DNA of 11,139 nt from NCBI GenBank assembly GCA_002424645.1, contig DIKU01000050.1:1-11139 (forward strand), given 5' to 3'. A program made the position numbers and the translations under genes. The stretch comes from Pelobacter sp. UBA5610. Its GTDB lineage: Bacteria > Desulfobacterota > Desulfuromonadia > Desulfuromonadales > Syntrophotaleaceae. The notes below the pieces were generated by a model, which searched no databases, was not told the origin of the DNA, and saw only the letters and a list, made by a program, of their open reading frames with translations. Below are positions 1-6,649 of this stretch, one piece after another; positions within the stretch are counted from its first letter, which is position 1, and every line of letters starts with the position of its first letter.

Positions 1-1578
1 GCCGGTGCCTGCATCGGGGCCATTCAAATGAGCTATTTTGCCAGCCATTTCGTAAGCCCGGTGCAAATCGGACATAAGGGGTACGCCTACCTGGTGGATG
101 ACACCGGAAAATTTCTTGCCCATCCGGATAAAACCAAGGTTCTCAATGCCTCCATTGCCGATTTCGACTGGGGCAAGCAGATGCTCGCCGAAAAAAACGG
201 GTTTCTTATCTATACCTGGGAAGGTCAAGAAAAAGTCATCGCGTTTCGCCATATTGATGAGGCTGGTTGGCAGGTCGCTGCCGGTGCCGAGTATGAGGAT
301 ATTTTTGAACCGCTGTCAGGTATCTTGGCCGGGAATATATGGGCTGCGGTTCTGACCCTTCTTGGCGTATCTCTGGTGCTTTTCACGGTTGTTCGCTCGA
401 TTGTGAAAGCGATTCGGTCCGGGGTGGATCTGGCCATGGATATCCGTGCCGGAGATGTCAGCCGTCGTTTGCACTTCAAGCGCGGAGATGAGATCGGCGA
501 GTTGGCCGGTGCTCTCGATCAGATGGCAGAAGGACTTGAAGAAAAAGCCCGGCTGGCGGAAAAAGTTGCGGGGGGCGATCTTACGGTTGATATTCACATG
601 GCTTCGGACCGGGACCGCCTCGGTATCAGCCTCACGCAGATGGTGCGGCGTCTCAGCGATATGATGGCGCAGGTGCAGTCGGCAAGCGAGCAGATCGCGG
701 CCGGCTCGCTGCAGGTGGCGGACGGCAGTCAGACTTTGTCCCAGGGGGCTACGGAGTCGGCCGCCAGCCTGGAGGAGATCGCCGCATCGATGATGCAGCT
801 CGCGTCCCAGACCCGCTCTAACGCCGAGAATGCCAAGCAGGCCAATACGCTGACCGGCGAAGCTCAGGCCGCCGGTCAGGAAGGCGAGCGTCAGATGGAG
901 ACATTGATTACCGCCATGCGGGATATCAACCATTCGTCTGACAGCATCACCAAGATCATCAAGGTTATCGATGAGATCGCCTTTCAAACCAATTTACTGG
1001 CCCTGAATGCGGCTGTCGAGGCGGCACGGGCCGGCCAGCACGGAAAGGGGTTTGCCGTGGTGGCCGAAGAGGTGCGCAATCTGGCGGCTCGAAGTGCCAA
1101 GGCAGCAAAGGAAACGGCGGAGCTTATCGAGGATTCTACCGCCAAAACCGTCCGGGGTGTGGAAATTGCCGACAATACTGCCGTATCACTGAAAACGATT
1201 GTCACGGGTACGGCCAAGGTGTCGGATCTGGTTGCGGAGATTGCCGCAGCCTCGCAGGAGCAGTCAGCCGGCATTGATCAGGTCAGCAAAGGCCTGGATC
1301 AGATTGAGGTCGTTACGCAGCAGGCGACAGCCAATGCCGAAGAGAGCGCCGCTGCCGCCGAGGAACTGTCGGGTCAGGCGGATCATTTACGTCGTCTGCT
1401 TGCCATATTCAAGGTCAAGGGAGGGCAAAAGCCGGTTGCTGTCAGCGATCCAAGGCCAAAAATCCAGCCTGCGGTCAATATGTCTGTGAAGCCCCGGCAA
1501 CTCCAGGTGGCCGCTCCAACCGAACGTCGCCCGGAGCAAGTCATCGCTCTTGATGATGCGGATATGGGGCGATACTAA
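1..1578 (+). CDS. Methyl-accepting chemotaxis protein, 5' end outside the window
   Basis: Transmembrane chemoreceptor that passes ligand signals to CheA/CheW at the cell pole. The frame is open from base 1 (nine codons precede the first Met at 28), so the true start, first membrane helix and most of the sensor lie upstream. Numbering from that Met: residues 1-95 look like the end of a periplasmic Cache domain (GYAYLVDDTGKFLAHPDK, then GWQVAAGAEY). Residues 103-125 are a membrane helix. About 126-178 form a HAMP domain, and a second HAMP-like segment with KVAGGDLTVDI follows to about 224. The rest is the coiled-coil signalling domain, whose hairpin tip at about 311-350 carries the near-invariant AFQTNLLALNAAVEAARAG. 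The C-terminus ends in DDADMGRY and lacks a CheR-binding NWETF-type pentapeptide. A strong terminator follows 12 bp after the stop. The ligand cannot be told. Family assignment is secure. Confidence 0.96.
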   Translation, partial: AGACIGAIQMSYFASHFVSPVQIGHKGYAYLVDDTGKFLAHPDKTKVLNASIADFDWGKQMLAEKNGFLIYTWEGQEKVIAFRHIDEAGWQVAAGAEYEDIFEPLSGILAGNIWAAVLTLLGVSLVLFTVVRSIVKAIRSGVDLAMDIRAGDVSRRLHFKRGDEIGELAGALDQMAEGLEEKARLAEKVAGGDLTVDIHMASDRDRLGISLTQMVRRLSDMMAQVQSASEQIAAGSLQVADGSQTLSQGATESAASLEEIAASMMQLASQTRSNAENAKQANTLTGEAQAAGQEGERQMETLITAMRDINHSSDSITKIIKVIDEIAFQTNLLALNAAVEAARAGQHGKGFAVVAEEVRNLAARSAKAAKETAELIEDSTAKTVRGVEIADNTAVSLKTIVTGTAKVSDLVAEIAAASQEQSAGIDQVSKGLDQIEVVTQQATANAEESAAAAEELSGQADHLRRLLAIFKVKGGQKPVAVSDPRPKIQPAVNMSVKPRQLQVAAPTERRPEQVIALDDADMGRY

Positions 1579-1590
1579 CCGGAAAAAGCC

Positions 1591-1637
1591 ATAAAAAAGC
1601 CCGGCGGCGCAGGATAGCGCCGCCGGGCTTTTTTTAT
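1591..1637 (+). terminator. Strong intrinsic terminator after the chemoreceptor gene
   Basis: The left arm (1591-1610) reads AT, six A, then GCCCGGCGGCGC. The loop is AGGATA (1611-1616). The right arm GCGCCGCCGGGC is followed by seven T (1617-1637). It is a perfect 12-bp GC-rich stem extended by A/T pairs, 12 bp after the stop codon. The A-run on the left makes it potentially bidirectional, but the gene on the other side is also on the + strand. Confidence 0.95.
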
Positions 1638-1789
1638 GGGCATGTGATCATCGCGGGCCAAAAAAGTGCTTTACGCCAGGCATGTCAGACCGCTTGCCTT
1701 GAGTGGTGGATTGGAGTTAGGGTGTCAGCATTCATGTGGTCGCTTTACATGGTTGCCGTGGCGGGTCTGATGTCGATGAAGGATGGAGC

Positions 1790-2692
1790 ATGTTTCGTAA
1801 AAAAGACGCGATTTTATTGTTGACGAGCTACGGAACGATGGCGCTGGGCATATTCCTGCCGCAACTCGCCGATCCGTTGCGTTATGCGCCGGTGGGCTTT
1901 GTCATGTTGTTGCTGCTGCTGTCGTTTCTTGCTATCGATGTCCGCGGTTTGTTGACCCATGCCTTGAAAGCACCGCTGACAACCGCCGGATTGCTTGTGG
2001 TGAAAACGGTGCTGATGCCGTTAGCGATGTATATCCTGTTCCATTTTGCATGGCCGGGCTATGAACTTGCTGCCCTGTTGGTTGCCGGCGCATCAACCGC
2101 GGTGCTGGCTCCCTTTTTTGCCAATCTGTTTGATGCCGATGTCGTATTGACCGCCGCTGTGGTGATCCTGTCTTCGCTGTTGCTGCCCTTTACCTTGCCA
2201 CCCCTTGTCTGGGGCCTTGCCGGGAAGTCCATGCAGGTTGGCCTCCTGCCTATGGCGCAGATGCTTGCACTGATGATTTTCGTGCCTGCGCTGCTTGGGC
2301 GGGCCTGTGCCAGATGGACGCCGGGCACCACCCAGTGGTTGCTGGGCAACAGTTATCCCCTGTCGCTGCTGGCGGTGGGACTGACCAATATCGGGGTTTT
2401 TTCCCGCTATTCGGAATATTTTCTCAAGACCCCGCAGCAGGCGTTGGAGGCCATGGCTGCCGGCAGTGTGATGGTCGTTTGTCTGATGGCCCTGGCGGGT
2501 TGGTTCCTGCGTCGCATGGAACCCGTTCTGCGGTCCACTTCCCTGGTGTGTCTGTTGTTCCCGAACTACATCCTGGTGCTGGCTTTCAGTTGCCAGTTCT
2601 TCGGCCCCCTGGAGGCTACCTTCGCGGCAACGTACAGTGTGCCTTTTTTCCTGCAGCTGTTGTTTCTGCGCAAGGTCGGGGGGCTTCGATAG
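1790..2692 (+). CDS. BASS-family (bile acid:sodium symporter-like) membrane transporter
   Basis: Predicted 300-residue inner-membrane protein, hydrophobic throughout, with about nine or ten helices separated by short loops, as in the BASS/SBF fold. The region at residues 99-140 (GASTAVLAPFFANLFDADVV, then a helix ending PFTLPPL) resembles the broken helix 4 that helps form the sodium sites. The NYILVLAFSCQFFGPLEATF segment near 259-278 would be the matching helix 9 region. I chose the Met at 1790 because AAGGA (1779-1783) sits six bases upstream. An in-frame ATG at 1736 would add 18 unlikely residues and has no ribosome site. Family members move bile acids, pantoate, pyruvate or other organic anions with sodium. 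Nothing in the sequence or neighbours fixes the substrate. It is probably transcribed alone, being flanked by terminators. Confidence 0.72.
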   Translation: MFRKKDAILLLTSYGTMALGIFLPQLADPLRYAPVGFVMLLLLLSFLAIDVRGLLTHALKAPLTTAGLLVVKTVLMPLAMYILFHFAWPGYELAALLVAGASTAVLAPFFANLFDADVVLTAAVVILSSLLLPFTLPPLVWGLAGKSMQVGLLPMAQMLALMIFVPALLGRACARWTPGTTQWLLGNSYPLSLLAVGLTNIGVFSRYSEYFLKTPQQALEAMAAGSVMVVCLMALAGWFLRRMEPVLRSTSLVCLLFPNYILVLAFSCQFFGPLEATFAATYSVPFFLQLLFLRKVGGLR

Positions 2693-2727
2693 GTAGGGTT
2701 CCGATACGCATGAGGGGATAGTTGCAA

Positions 2728-2761
2728 AAGCATTGGGCCGGTCTTTGAACCGGCCCTGCTT
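2728..2761. terminator. Shared hairpin terminator between convergent genes
   Basis: GGGCCGGT (2735-2742), a six-base loop, and ACCGGCCC (2749-2756) form a perfect 8-bp stem. AAGCA/TGCTT extend it, with two unpaired T on the left. It lies between the transporter stop (2692) and the cyclophilin stop (2770). Read on the minus strand the stem is followed by AATGCTTTT, which is a better release tract than the + side. Confidence 0.7.
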
Positions 2762-2769
2762 CGTTGACC

Positions 2770-3282
2770 TTACTCGATGACCGTGACTTTGGTGATGACC
2801 ACCGGCTCCAGGGGAACGTTCTCGAATCCTGCCGTTGTTCCTGTGGCGACCCGTTCGATTTCATAGATGACATCCATGCCATCCACCACCTGTCCGAATA
2901 CGGCGTAGCCGTACATCGCCGGACTCAATCCGGCATGATCCAGATCCCGATTGTCTTCCGTGTTGATAAAGAACTGGGCACGTGCGCTGTCCACCTCTTC
3001 GGTGCGCGCCATGGCGATGGTGCCGGTTTTGTTTCTAAGCTTATTGCGGGCTTCGTTGACGATCGCTTCACCGGTCGGTTTTTCCGCCATATCAGCGGTC
3101 AGGCCGCCGCCCTGGATCATAAAGCCTTTGATGACCCGGTGAAAGATGGTTCCGTCGTAATGTCCGGCTTTGGCGTAATGAAGAAAATTTCCCACACTGA
3201 TGGGGGCTTTGGCGATATCCAGTTCCAGCAGGATTTCGCCGAAGTTCGTTTCCATTTGAATCAAAGGATTCGAAACACTCAT
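2770..3282 (-). CDS. Cytosolic cyclophilin-type peptidyl-prolyl cis-trans isomerase
   Basis: Protein of 170 residues that catalyses cis-trans isomerisation of Xaa-Pro bonds and so aids protein folding. The cyclophilin fold is clear: IFHRVIKGFMIQGGG at 46-60 contains the catalytic Arg49, Phe54 and Gln57; IAMARTEEVDSARAQFFIN spans about 89-107; and YAVFGQVVDGMDV lies at 126-138. There is no signal peptide, so it resembles the short cytoplasmic PpiB type and matches its usual length of about 165 residues. The Trp that contacts cyclosporin in eukaryotic cyclophilins is absent, as in many bacterial ones. The start is supported by GGAGGT eight bases upstream (complement of 3291-3296). An earlier ATG at 3290 is out of frame. 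A perfect TATAAT about 48 bases upstream suggests its own promoter. Confidence 0.95.
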   Translation of the reverse strand: MSVSNPLIQMETNFGEILLELDIAKAPISVGNFLHYAKAGHYDGTIFHRVIKGFMIQGGGLTADMAEKPTGEAIVNEARNKLRNKTGTIAMARTEEVDSARAQFFINTEDNRDLDHAGLSPAMYGYAVFGQVVDGMDVIYEIERVATGTTAGFENVPLEPVVITKVTVIE

Positions 3283-3329
3283 GTTGTCATACCTCCGGTG
3301 TTGTCATCTAGATATTGGTTGGCGGCTGA

Positions 3330-3335
3330 ATTATA
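3330..3335 (-). promoter_or_regulatory. Putative -10 box for the cyclophilin gene
   Basis: The minus strand reads TATAAT exactly, 48 bases before the cyclophilin start, which would give a leader of about 40 bases. Upstream is a C-run with no convincing -35 hexamer at 16-18 bases, so only the -10 element is supported. Confidence 0.4.
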
Positions 3336-3449
3336 GGGGAGATTCGGGTCGGGGGGGAAGGGTAAATATATGTCGATCATATGCATGCTGTGCCGGTTTC
3401 CCTGGATCGGTTTGGAAAACCCATTTCCGCTGAAGGCGACTGCTTGCCG

Positions 3450-3782
3450 TTATTCATGAGGGTTTTTGCGACTGTCCCAAAGGTGCCGAATGGCCAGCCA
3501 GGGATGTCGCCACAGCATGCGTGGTCCGGCAAAGCTCATGACCTTGCGAATCTTTGTCCGCTCCGTTGGGGCGTGGCAATTGTGCGGGCATTTGCCACAA
3601 GCGGGCTTGGCGTTGCCGAAGGGGCATTTCCCCAGGCGAATGCAGGCGTTTGTCAGCAGCTGATGACATTCGGCACATAACTGTTGGCCGGTGCCGTGGT
3701 GGGCGCGGCAATAGATACGAAGCATCAGCTCAAAGGTGCGTTGTTCCCGCTCGATACGATTTAAGGACTTTTTCCGTGCCAT
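3450..3782 (-). CDS. ygbA: YgbA-like protein (nitrous oxide-stimulated promoter family)
   Basis: Basic, cysteine-rich protein of 110 residues that I recognise as the YgbA_NO family. E. coli ygbA belongs to the NsrR nitric-oxide regulon; its biochemical role is unknown to me. Eight cysteines lie in pairs (C25, C36/C39, C47, C53, C62/C65, C69) among several histidines (H28, H29, H40, H67, H70), which suggests metal or Fe-S binding. The family signature runs from RTFELMLRIYCRAHHG at 16-30 through LCAECHQLL and GKCPFGNAKPACGKCPHNCH to the Trp-rich tail MLWRHPWLAIRHLWDS at 89-104. There is no membrane segment or signal peptide. The ribosome site is weak (AGG eight bases before the ATG). It stands alone, back to back with the SAP-like gene. 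I see no clear NsrR, FNR or HcpR palindrome upstream, so NO control here is inferred from the family only. Confidence 0.85.
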   Translation of the reverse strand: MARKKSLNRIEREQRTFELMLRIYCRAHHGTGQQLCAECHQLLTNACIRLGKCPFGNAKPACGKCPHNCHAPTERTKIRKVMSFAGPRMLWRHPWLAIRHLWDSRKNPHE

Positions 3783-3973
3783 GGATCATGCCTGGGTGAA
3801 GGGTTTGTCGGACAGCGCGAATCGTCTCCGCATGAAGAAAAATAGCGTTGCTGCTGTCCAGACCTTCTACCATGACAGGAGGTGAAATCGCAACGTCGAT
3901 GCATCATTGAGTAAAACCGGAGCGTTGGGCAAGATAGTTTTGTGGTTTGACAAGCTCTTGTGCCATGGTTCAA

Positions 3974-4000
3974 TTGACAACGTTATCCTGGTCCTATGTC
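3974..4000 (+). promoter_or_regulatory. Possible promoter of the SAP-like small gene
   Basis: A perfect TTGACA (3974-3979) is followed, after a short 15-base spacer, by TATGTC (3995-4000), 25-30 bases before the start codon. A second TTGACA lies at 3947-3952. A better -10 (TATACT, 4005-4010) is 25 bases from the nearer TTGACA and would leave no room for a leader. The spacing is non-ideal, so this is tentative. Confidence 0.25.
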
Positions 4001-4024
4001 CAACTATACTTAATGAGGTGTGAC

Positions 4025-4213
4025 ATGCATATCAACGAAGTGCGAGCCCGGGCCAAGGCTCTTGGACTCAACGGTGTCGGTAAGATGCGCAGAGCGGACA
4101 TTATCCTTCAGATTCAGCAGGCGGAAAACAATACCCCTTGTTTCGGTTCGGAGCAGCGTAAAGATTGCCCTTACGAAACCTGCTGCTGGCGCGGCGATTG
4201 TTTGCAGATCTGA
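4025..4213 (+). CDS. Small SAP/Rho-N-like protein with a C-terminal cysteine cluster
   Basis: Protein of 62 residues. Residues 1-33 (MHINEVRARAKALGL, then GVGKMRRADIILQIQQAE) match the helix-turn-helix pattern of SAP / Rho N-terminal motifs, which bind nucleic acid. The tail carries five cysteines: C39, C48, C53/C54 and C59, in CPYETCCWRGDCL. These could bind zinc or form a redox-active cluster. I chose the Met at 4025 because GAGGT lies five bases upstream. The longer open frame from 3947 starts inside the promoter region and reads like non-coding sequence. The gene is monocistronic and divergent from the YgbA gene. I recall similar SAP-domain proteins with a Cys-rich end in deltaproteobacteria, but no function. 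A DNA/RNA-binding role is inference. Confidence 0.8.
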   Translation: MHINEVRARAKALGLNGVGKMRRADIILQIQQAENNTPCFGSEQRKDCPYETCCWRGDCLQI

Positions 4214-4286
4214 AGAATATCTTGGCGATAAGGGATTCATGTATGTATCCCCTGGGGTTTGCTGCCCTGAAATAATATGATGGGTG

Positions 4287-4317
4287 ACGGCCGGGAGATT
4301 TTTGCTCTCCCGGCCGT
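4287..4317. terminator. Perfect 12-bp hairpin between convergent genes
   Basis: ACGGCCGGGAGA (4287-4298), the loop TTTTTGC, and TCTCCCGGCCGT (4306-4317). It lies between the SAP-like gene and the convergent dehydrogenase gene. Neither strand has a proper U-tract after the stem, so it may be a weak terminator or an RNA 3'-end stabiliser. Confidence 0.55.
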
Positions 4318-4373
4318 TGTTATGGGAGGAGGTTTTCTGATATCAAGGGAGGCCTCTGTCTTATCCGCGAGGG

Positions 4374-5453
4374 TCATCCATTGCCCAATGATTCCCATAC
4401 CTCTAGTTTTGTTTTGACCCGGCGAATGATCTCGTCGGTAAAATCCGAAGTCGTGCAGCTGCCTCCCAGGTCGGGAGTGCTTACGCCGCGATGTACGGCC
4501 TCAAAGACGGCTTCGTATATAGCTCGCGAGGCGCGATGGGCGTCCGGGTTGGCGATATAACGCAACAGCGCGGCACCGGCGAGAATCATGGCCATGGGGT
4601 TGGCGAGGTTTTTGCCTTGCAGTGATGGTGCCGTGCCGTGGGGAGCTTCGGCCATGACCACTGCGGGGGTCCACTCATCATCGAAGGACAGCAACAGGGA
4701 CTCGGCCCCGGCGATCGAACCGAACATCTGCAAAACGAAATCGCTGAGGCAGTCTCCGTCCCGATTCAGCGAGGGGATGACCATGCCGTCGCCGGCGTTG
4801 GTCAGCAGCAGGGCATAGGTGGCGTCGATCAGTTGCGGTTCGTAAATCACACCCGGATAGCGTTTGGCCGCGGCATCCATCTCTTCTTTGAGCATGCCCT
4901 CGTAAACCGGGCTGACGGTAAATTTGGGTCCACCGAAAACCTTGACGCCGAGTTTTTGGGCGTGCCGAAAAGCAAATTCGGCAACGGCATAGCAGTTGCG
5001 ACGGGTAATGTATTCGGTTCGGGAGGCCACTTCATCCAGCCCGCTGCCCTGCCGGGATTCCTGTGCGCCGTAAGCCCCTCCGACCGCCATGCGGACCACG
5101 GAGATCGGTGCATAAGCTCCTCCGGTCGGACGGATGCCGGGAATGCGCCGCCCCGTGCGGACGATGACGGTGCCGTTGACTTCATCGCGCAGAATGGCAT
5201 TGGGGCTGCCGACATCCCCCTGGACGGGGGGGGTGATGGTGGCGGCCTTCAATCCCAGTCCGGTTTTCTTCATGGCCTCTGCGGCGGCATAGACAATCTT
5301 GTTTTTGGTTGCGCGTCGATTTTCCAAACTAAGGTCAAAGTGTTCAAAATGGACCGGGATGCCTGTGACGGCGGGATCCAGTACACGCAAACCTTCCAGA
5401 AGAAGTTCCTGTCCGGTCTGGTCGCCTTCGAGAACTGCTATGGTCGAAATCAT
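4374..5453 (-). CDS. Divergent isocitrate/isopropylmalate dehydrogenase family protein
   Basis: Protein of 359 residues in the beta-decarboxylating dehydrogenase family, which oxidises 2-hydroxy acids such as isocitrate or 3-isopropylmalate with NAD(P), a divalent metal and loss of CO2. By comparison with E. coli isocitrate dehydrogenase, these are retained: S83 and N85 with R89 (SPNAILR), R121, Y128, K177, D210, D234 and D238 (GDCLSD), and the cofactor loop APHGTAPSLQGKNLANP at 270-286. The Ser-x-Asn is more like isocitrate than isopropylmalate enzymes. Two parts differ: the usual REN(S/T)E loop reads RMAVGG (121-126), and the usual HKxN around the catalytic lysine reads GPKFT. The residues after HGTAP do not point clearly to NAD or NADP. 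Start: GGAGG four bases upstream. No leu or TCA genes are adjacent, so the substrate stays open. Confidence 0.85.
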   Translation of the reverse strand: MISTIAVLEGDQTGQELLLEGLRVLDPAVTGIPVHFEHFDLSLENRRATKNKIVYAAAEAMKKTGLGLKAATITPPVQGDVGSPNAILRDEVNGTVIVRTGRRIPGIRPTGGAYAPISVVRMAVGGAYGAQESRQGSGLDEVASRTEYITRRNCYAVAEFAFRHAQKLGVKVFGGPKFTVSPVYEGMLKEEMDAAAKRYPGVIYEPQLIDATYALLLTNAGDGMVIPSLNRDGDCLSDFVLQMFGSIAGAESLLLSFDDEWTPAVVMAEAPHGTAPSLQGKNLANPMAMILAGAALLRYIANPDAHRASRAIYEAVFEAVHRGVSTPDLGGSCTTSDFTDEIIRRVKTKLEVWESLGNG

Positions 5454-5572
5454 GGGGCCTCCAGGGCGCTCGAAAAAAGATTCAGGATCGGTCGGTTTTT
5501 AATGCCCGGAATGGGGGTATTCAATGGAATGCAGGATAAAAAGCATGAAGAACCGATCAATGATACCAGACC

Positions 5573-5600
5573 ATCATATAGCAAAATAATCTTGTCACAA
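5573..5600 (-). promoter_or_regulatory. Possible promoter of the dehydrogenase gene
   Basis: On the minus strand, TTGTGA (complement of 5595-5600), a 16-base spacer, and TATGAT (complement of 5573-5578). The -35 lies inside the inverted repeat CTTGTCACAAG (5591-5601), where a regulator could compete with polymerase. A second weaker candidate, TTGATC-16-TATCCT, covers 5533-5560. Both would give leaders of about 70-115 bases. Confidence 0.35.
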
Positions 5601-5724
5601 GCAGATTGTTCCCTGTGGCGCGTATGGTTGGGCAGGGTTTTATCTCAGCCGCGATACAAGGATAAAGGTCTTTTGCGAAAAAAGCCTCTTCAGTCAGCAC
5701 CTGGTTTAGGGTATCCTGCCGGGT

Positions 5725-6477
5725 ATGAATCTTACCTTGTCAAAACGGATCAGTATCGTCCTCGTTGAACCGCAGAGCCCCGGAAATATCGGCATGACGG
5801 CCCGGGCCATGGCCAACTTCGGGGTCAGCGACCTGCGCTTGGTCAATCCCTGTCAGCATCTGCATCCAGAAGCCCGCAAGTTTGCGGTGGGTGCTGCGCC
5901 TTTGCTCGGCAAGGCGCAAATCTTTCCCGATCTGGGCGCGGCCCTGGCCGATTTGCCGATGGCGGTAGCGGCAACACGCCGTACCGGCAAGCTGCGCGGA
6001 GAGTTGCTGGATGTCTCAGCCGCGGCCTGCCTGGCTGCGGGCAGTCCGCCGACCGAACGGGTGGGACTGGTGTTCGGCCGAGAGGATTCCGGACTCACCA
6101 GCGAGGAAGTTTCCCTGTGTACGCACGCGGCCTCCATCGCCACGGCGCCCGAAGTCGGGTCCATAAATCTGGCCCAGGCGGTATTGGTGTTCCTGTACGA
6201 ATTTACCCGCCAACCCCTTGCTACGGGGCGTGTCGAACCGGTCGCGGCGGAACGGCCACCGCAGGCGGAGCTTGAGGAACTGTTTGCCCAGATGGAGCAG
6301 GTGCTGACGCAGATCGCCTTTCTCAACCCCAGCCGTCCTGCTGCCGTCATGAACCGCTTGCGCCGCATGATTCACCGCACCGATATCGACAGGCAGGAGC
6401 TTTCCCTGTTGCGGGGCATGTGGAGCCAGTTGCAGTGGAGCATCAACGACTGGCGCGGTCGCAAGCGCGGCGGGTAA
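5725..6477 (+). CDS. trmJ: tRNA (cytidine/uridine-32-2'-O)-methyltransferase TrmJ
   Basis: SPOUT-class (TrmH/SpoU family, group 1) methyltransferase of 250 residues. The family uses S-adenosylmethionine to methylate the 2'-OH of nucleotide 32 in tRNA anticodon loops. The three knot motifs are clear: PQSPGNIGMTARAMANFG at 16-33, GLVFGREDSGLTSEEVSLC at 114-132 and GSINLAQAVLVFLYEF at 145-160. The C-terminal tail, with FLNPSRPAAVMNRLRRMIHR, is the helical extension that distinguishes TrmJ from shorter TrmL-type enzymes, and the length fits. The start at 5725 is the first Met before the conserved strand; its ribosome site is poor (only GGG just upstream). It is divergent from the dehydrogenase gene and followed by a good terminator, so it is probably expressed alone at a housekeeping level. 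Confidence 0.92.
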   Translation: MNLTLSKRISIVLVEPQSPGNIGMTARAMANFGVSDLRLVNPCQHLHPEARKFAVGAAPLLGKAQIFPDLGAALADLPMAVAATRRTGKLRGELLDVSAAACLAAGSPPTERVGLVFGREDSGLTSEEVSLCTHAASIATAPEVGSINLAQAVLVFLYEFTRQPLATGRVEPVAAERPPQAELEELFAQMEQVLTQIAFLNPSRPAAVMNRLRRMIHRTDIDRQELSLLRGMWSQLQWSINDWRGRKRGG

Positions 6478-6511
6478 TCGCTTGTTGCGTCGGACCGTAT
6501 TTTTTTTCGAG

Positions 6512-6545
6512 GGGCAGCGGATACGATGATTCGCTGCCCTTTTTT
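6512..6545 (+). terminator. Intrinsic terminator after trmJ
   Basis: GGGCAGCG (6512-6519), a 12-base loop, and CGCTGCCC (6532-6539) followed directly by six T (6540-6545), 34 bases after the trmJ stop. A separate run of eight T lies just before the stem at 6500-6507. Confidence 0.9.
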
Positions 6546-6565
6546 CGTTCTGGCGTGGTCCTTGC

Positions 6566-6579
6566 TCTCTTTAAAGAGA
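6566..6579. promoter_or_regulatory. Perfect 14-bp palindrome upstream of the unknown gene
   Basis: TCTCTTTAAAGAGA is perfectly self-complementary. It sits between the trmJ terminator and the next gene's start (6650), where an operator or promoter would be expected. No match to a known regulator site is claimed. Confidence 0.3.
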
Positions 6580-6633
6580 ACGGGGAGGGTTTGCTGCCCG
6601 GTTGTGAGCTGTTTTAAGCATGTGCAGTTTGAG

Positions 6634-6641
6634 AAAGGACG
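6634..6641 (+). promoter_or_regulatory. Ribosome binding site deciding a GTG start
   Basis: AAAGGACG precedes the GTG at 6650, with ten bases between AAAGGA and the codon. The alternative in-frame ATG at 6620 has no purine-rich stretch at a suitable distance. Confidence 0.6.
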
Positions 6642-6649
6642 GTTTGAAC

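Noticed and set aside
316..987. Minus-strand open frame of 223 codons within the chemoreceptor gene
   Set aside because: It mirrors the HAMP and signalling region of a secure gene and has low-complexity His/Arg/Leu composition typical of antisense frames.
2764..3336. Plus-strand open frame of 190 codons over the cyclophilin gene
   Set aside because: It is antisense to a clear cyclophilin with its own ribosome site and -10 box.
3761..3973. Minus-strand frame of 70 codons upstream of the YgbA gene
   Set aside because: Its composition (His, Arg, Ser, Cys scattered), lack of a ribosome site and overlap with the YgbA start argue for non-coding leader sequence.
3430..4320. Possible multi-gene NO-stress cluster (YgbA, SAP-like protein)
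   Set aside because: Only the YgbA family itself is linked to NO. The two genes are divergent and no other NO gene or regulator site is visible, so a system cannot be claimed.
4638..5768. Long + strand open frame of 376 codons over the dehydrogenase gene
   Set aside because: It is antisense to a gene with clear catalytic motifs, and it runs into the start of trmJ. Its protein shows no domain and is explained by codon bias on the opposite strand.
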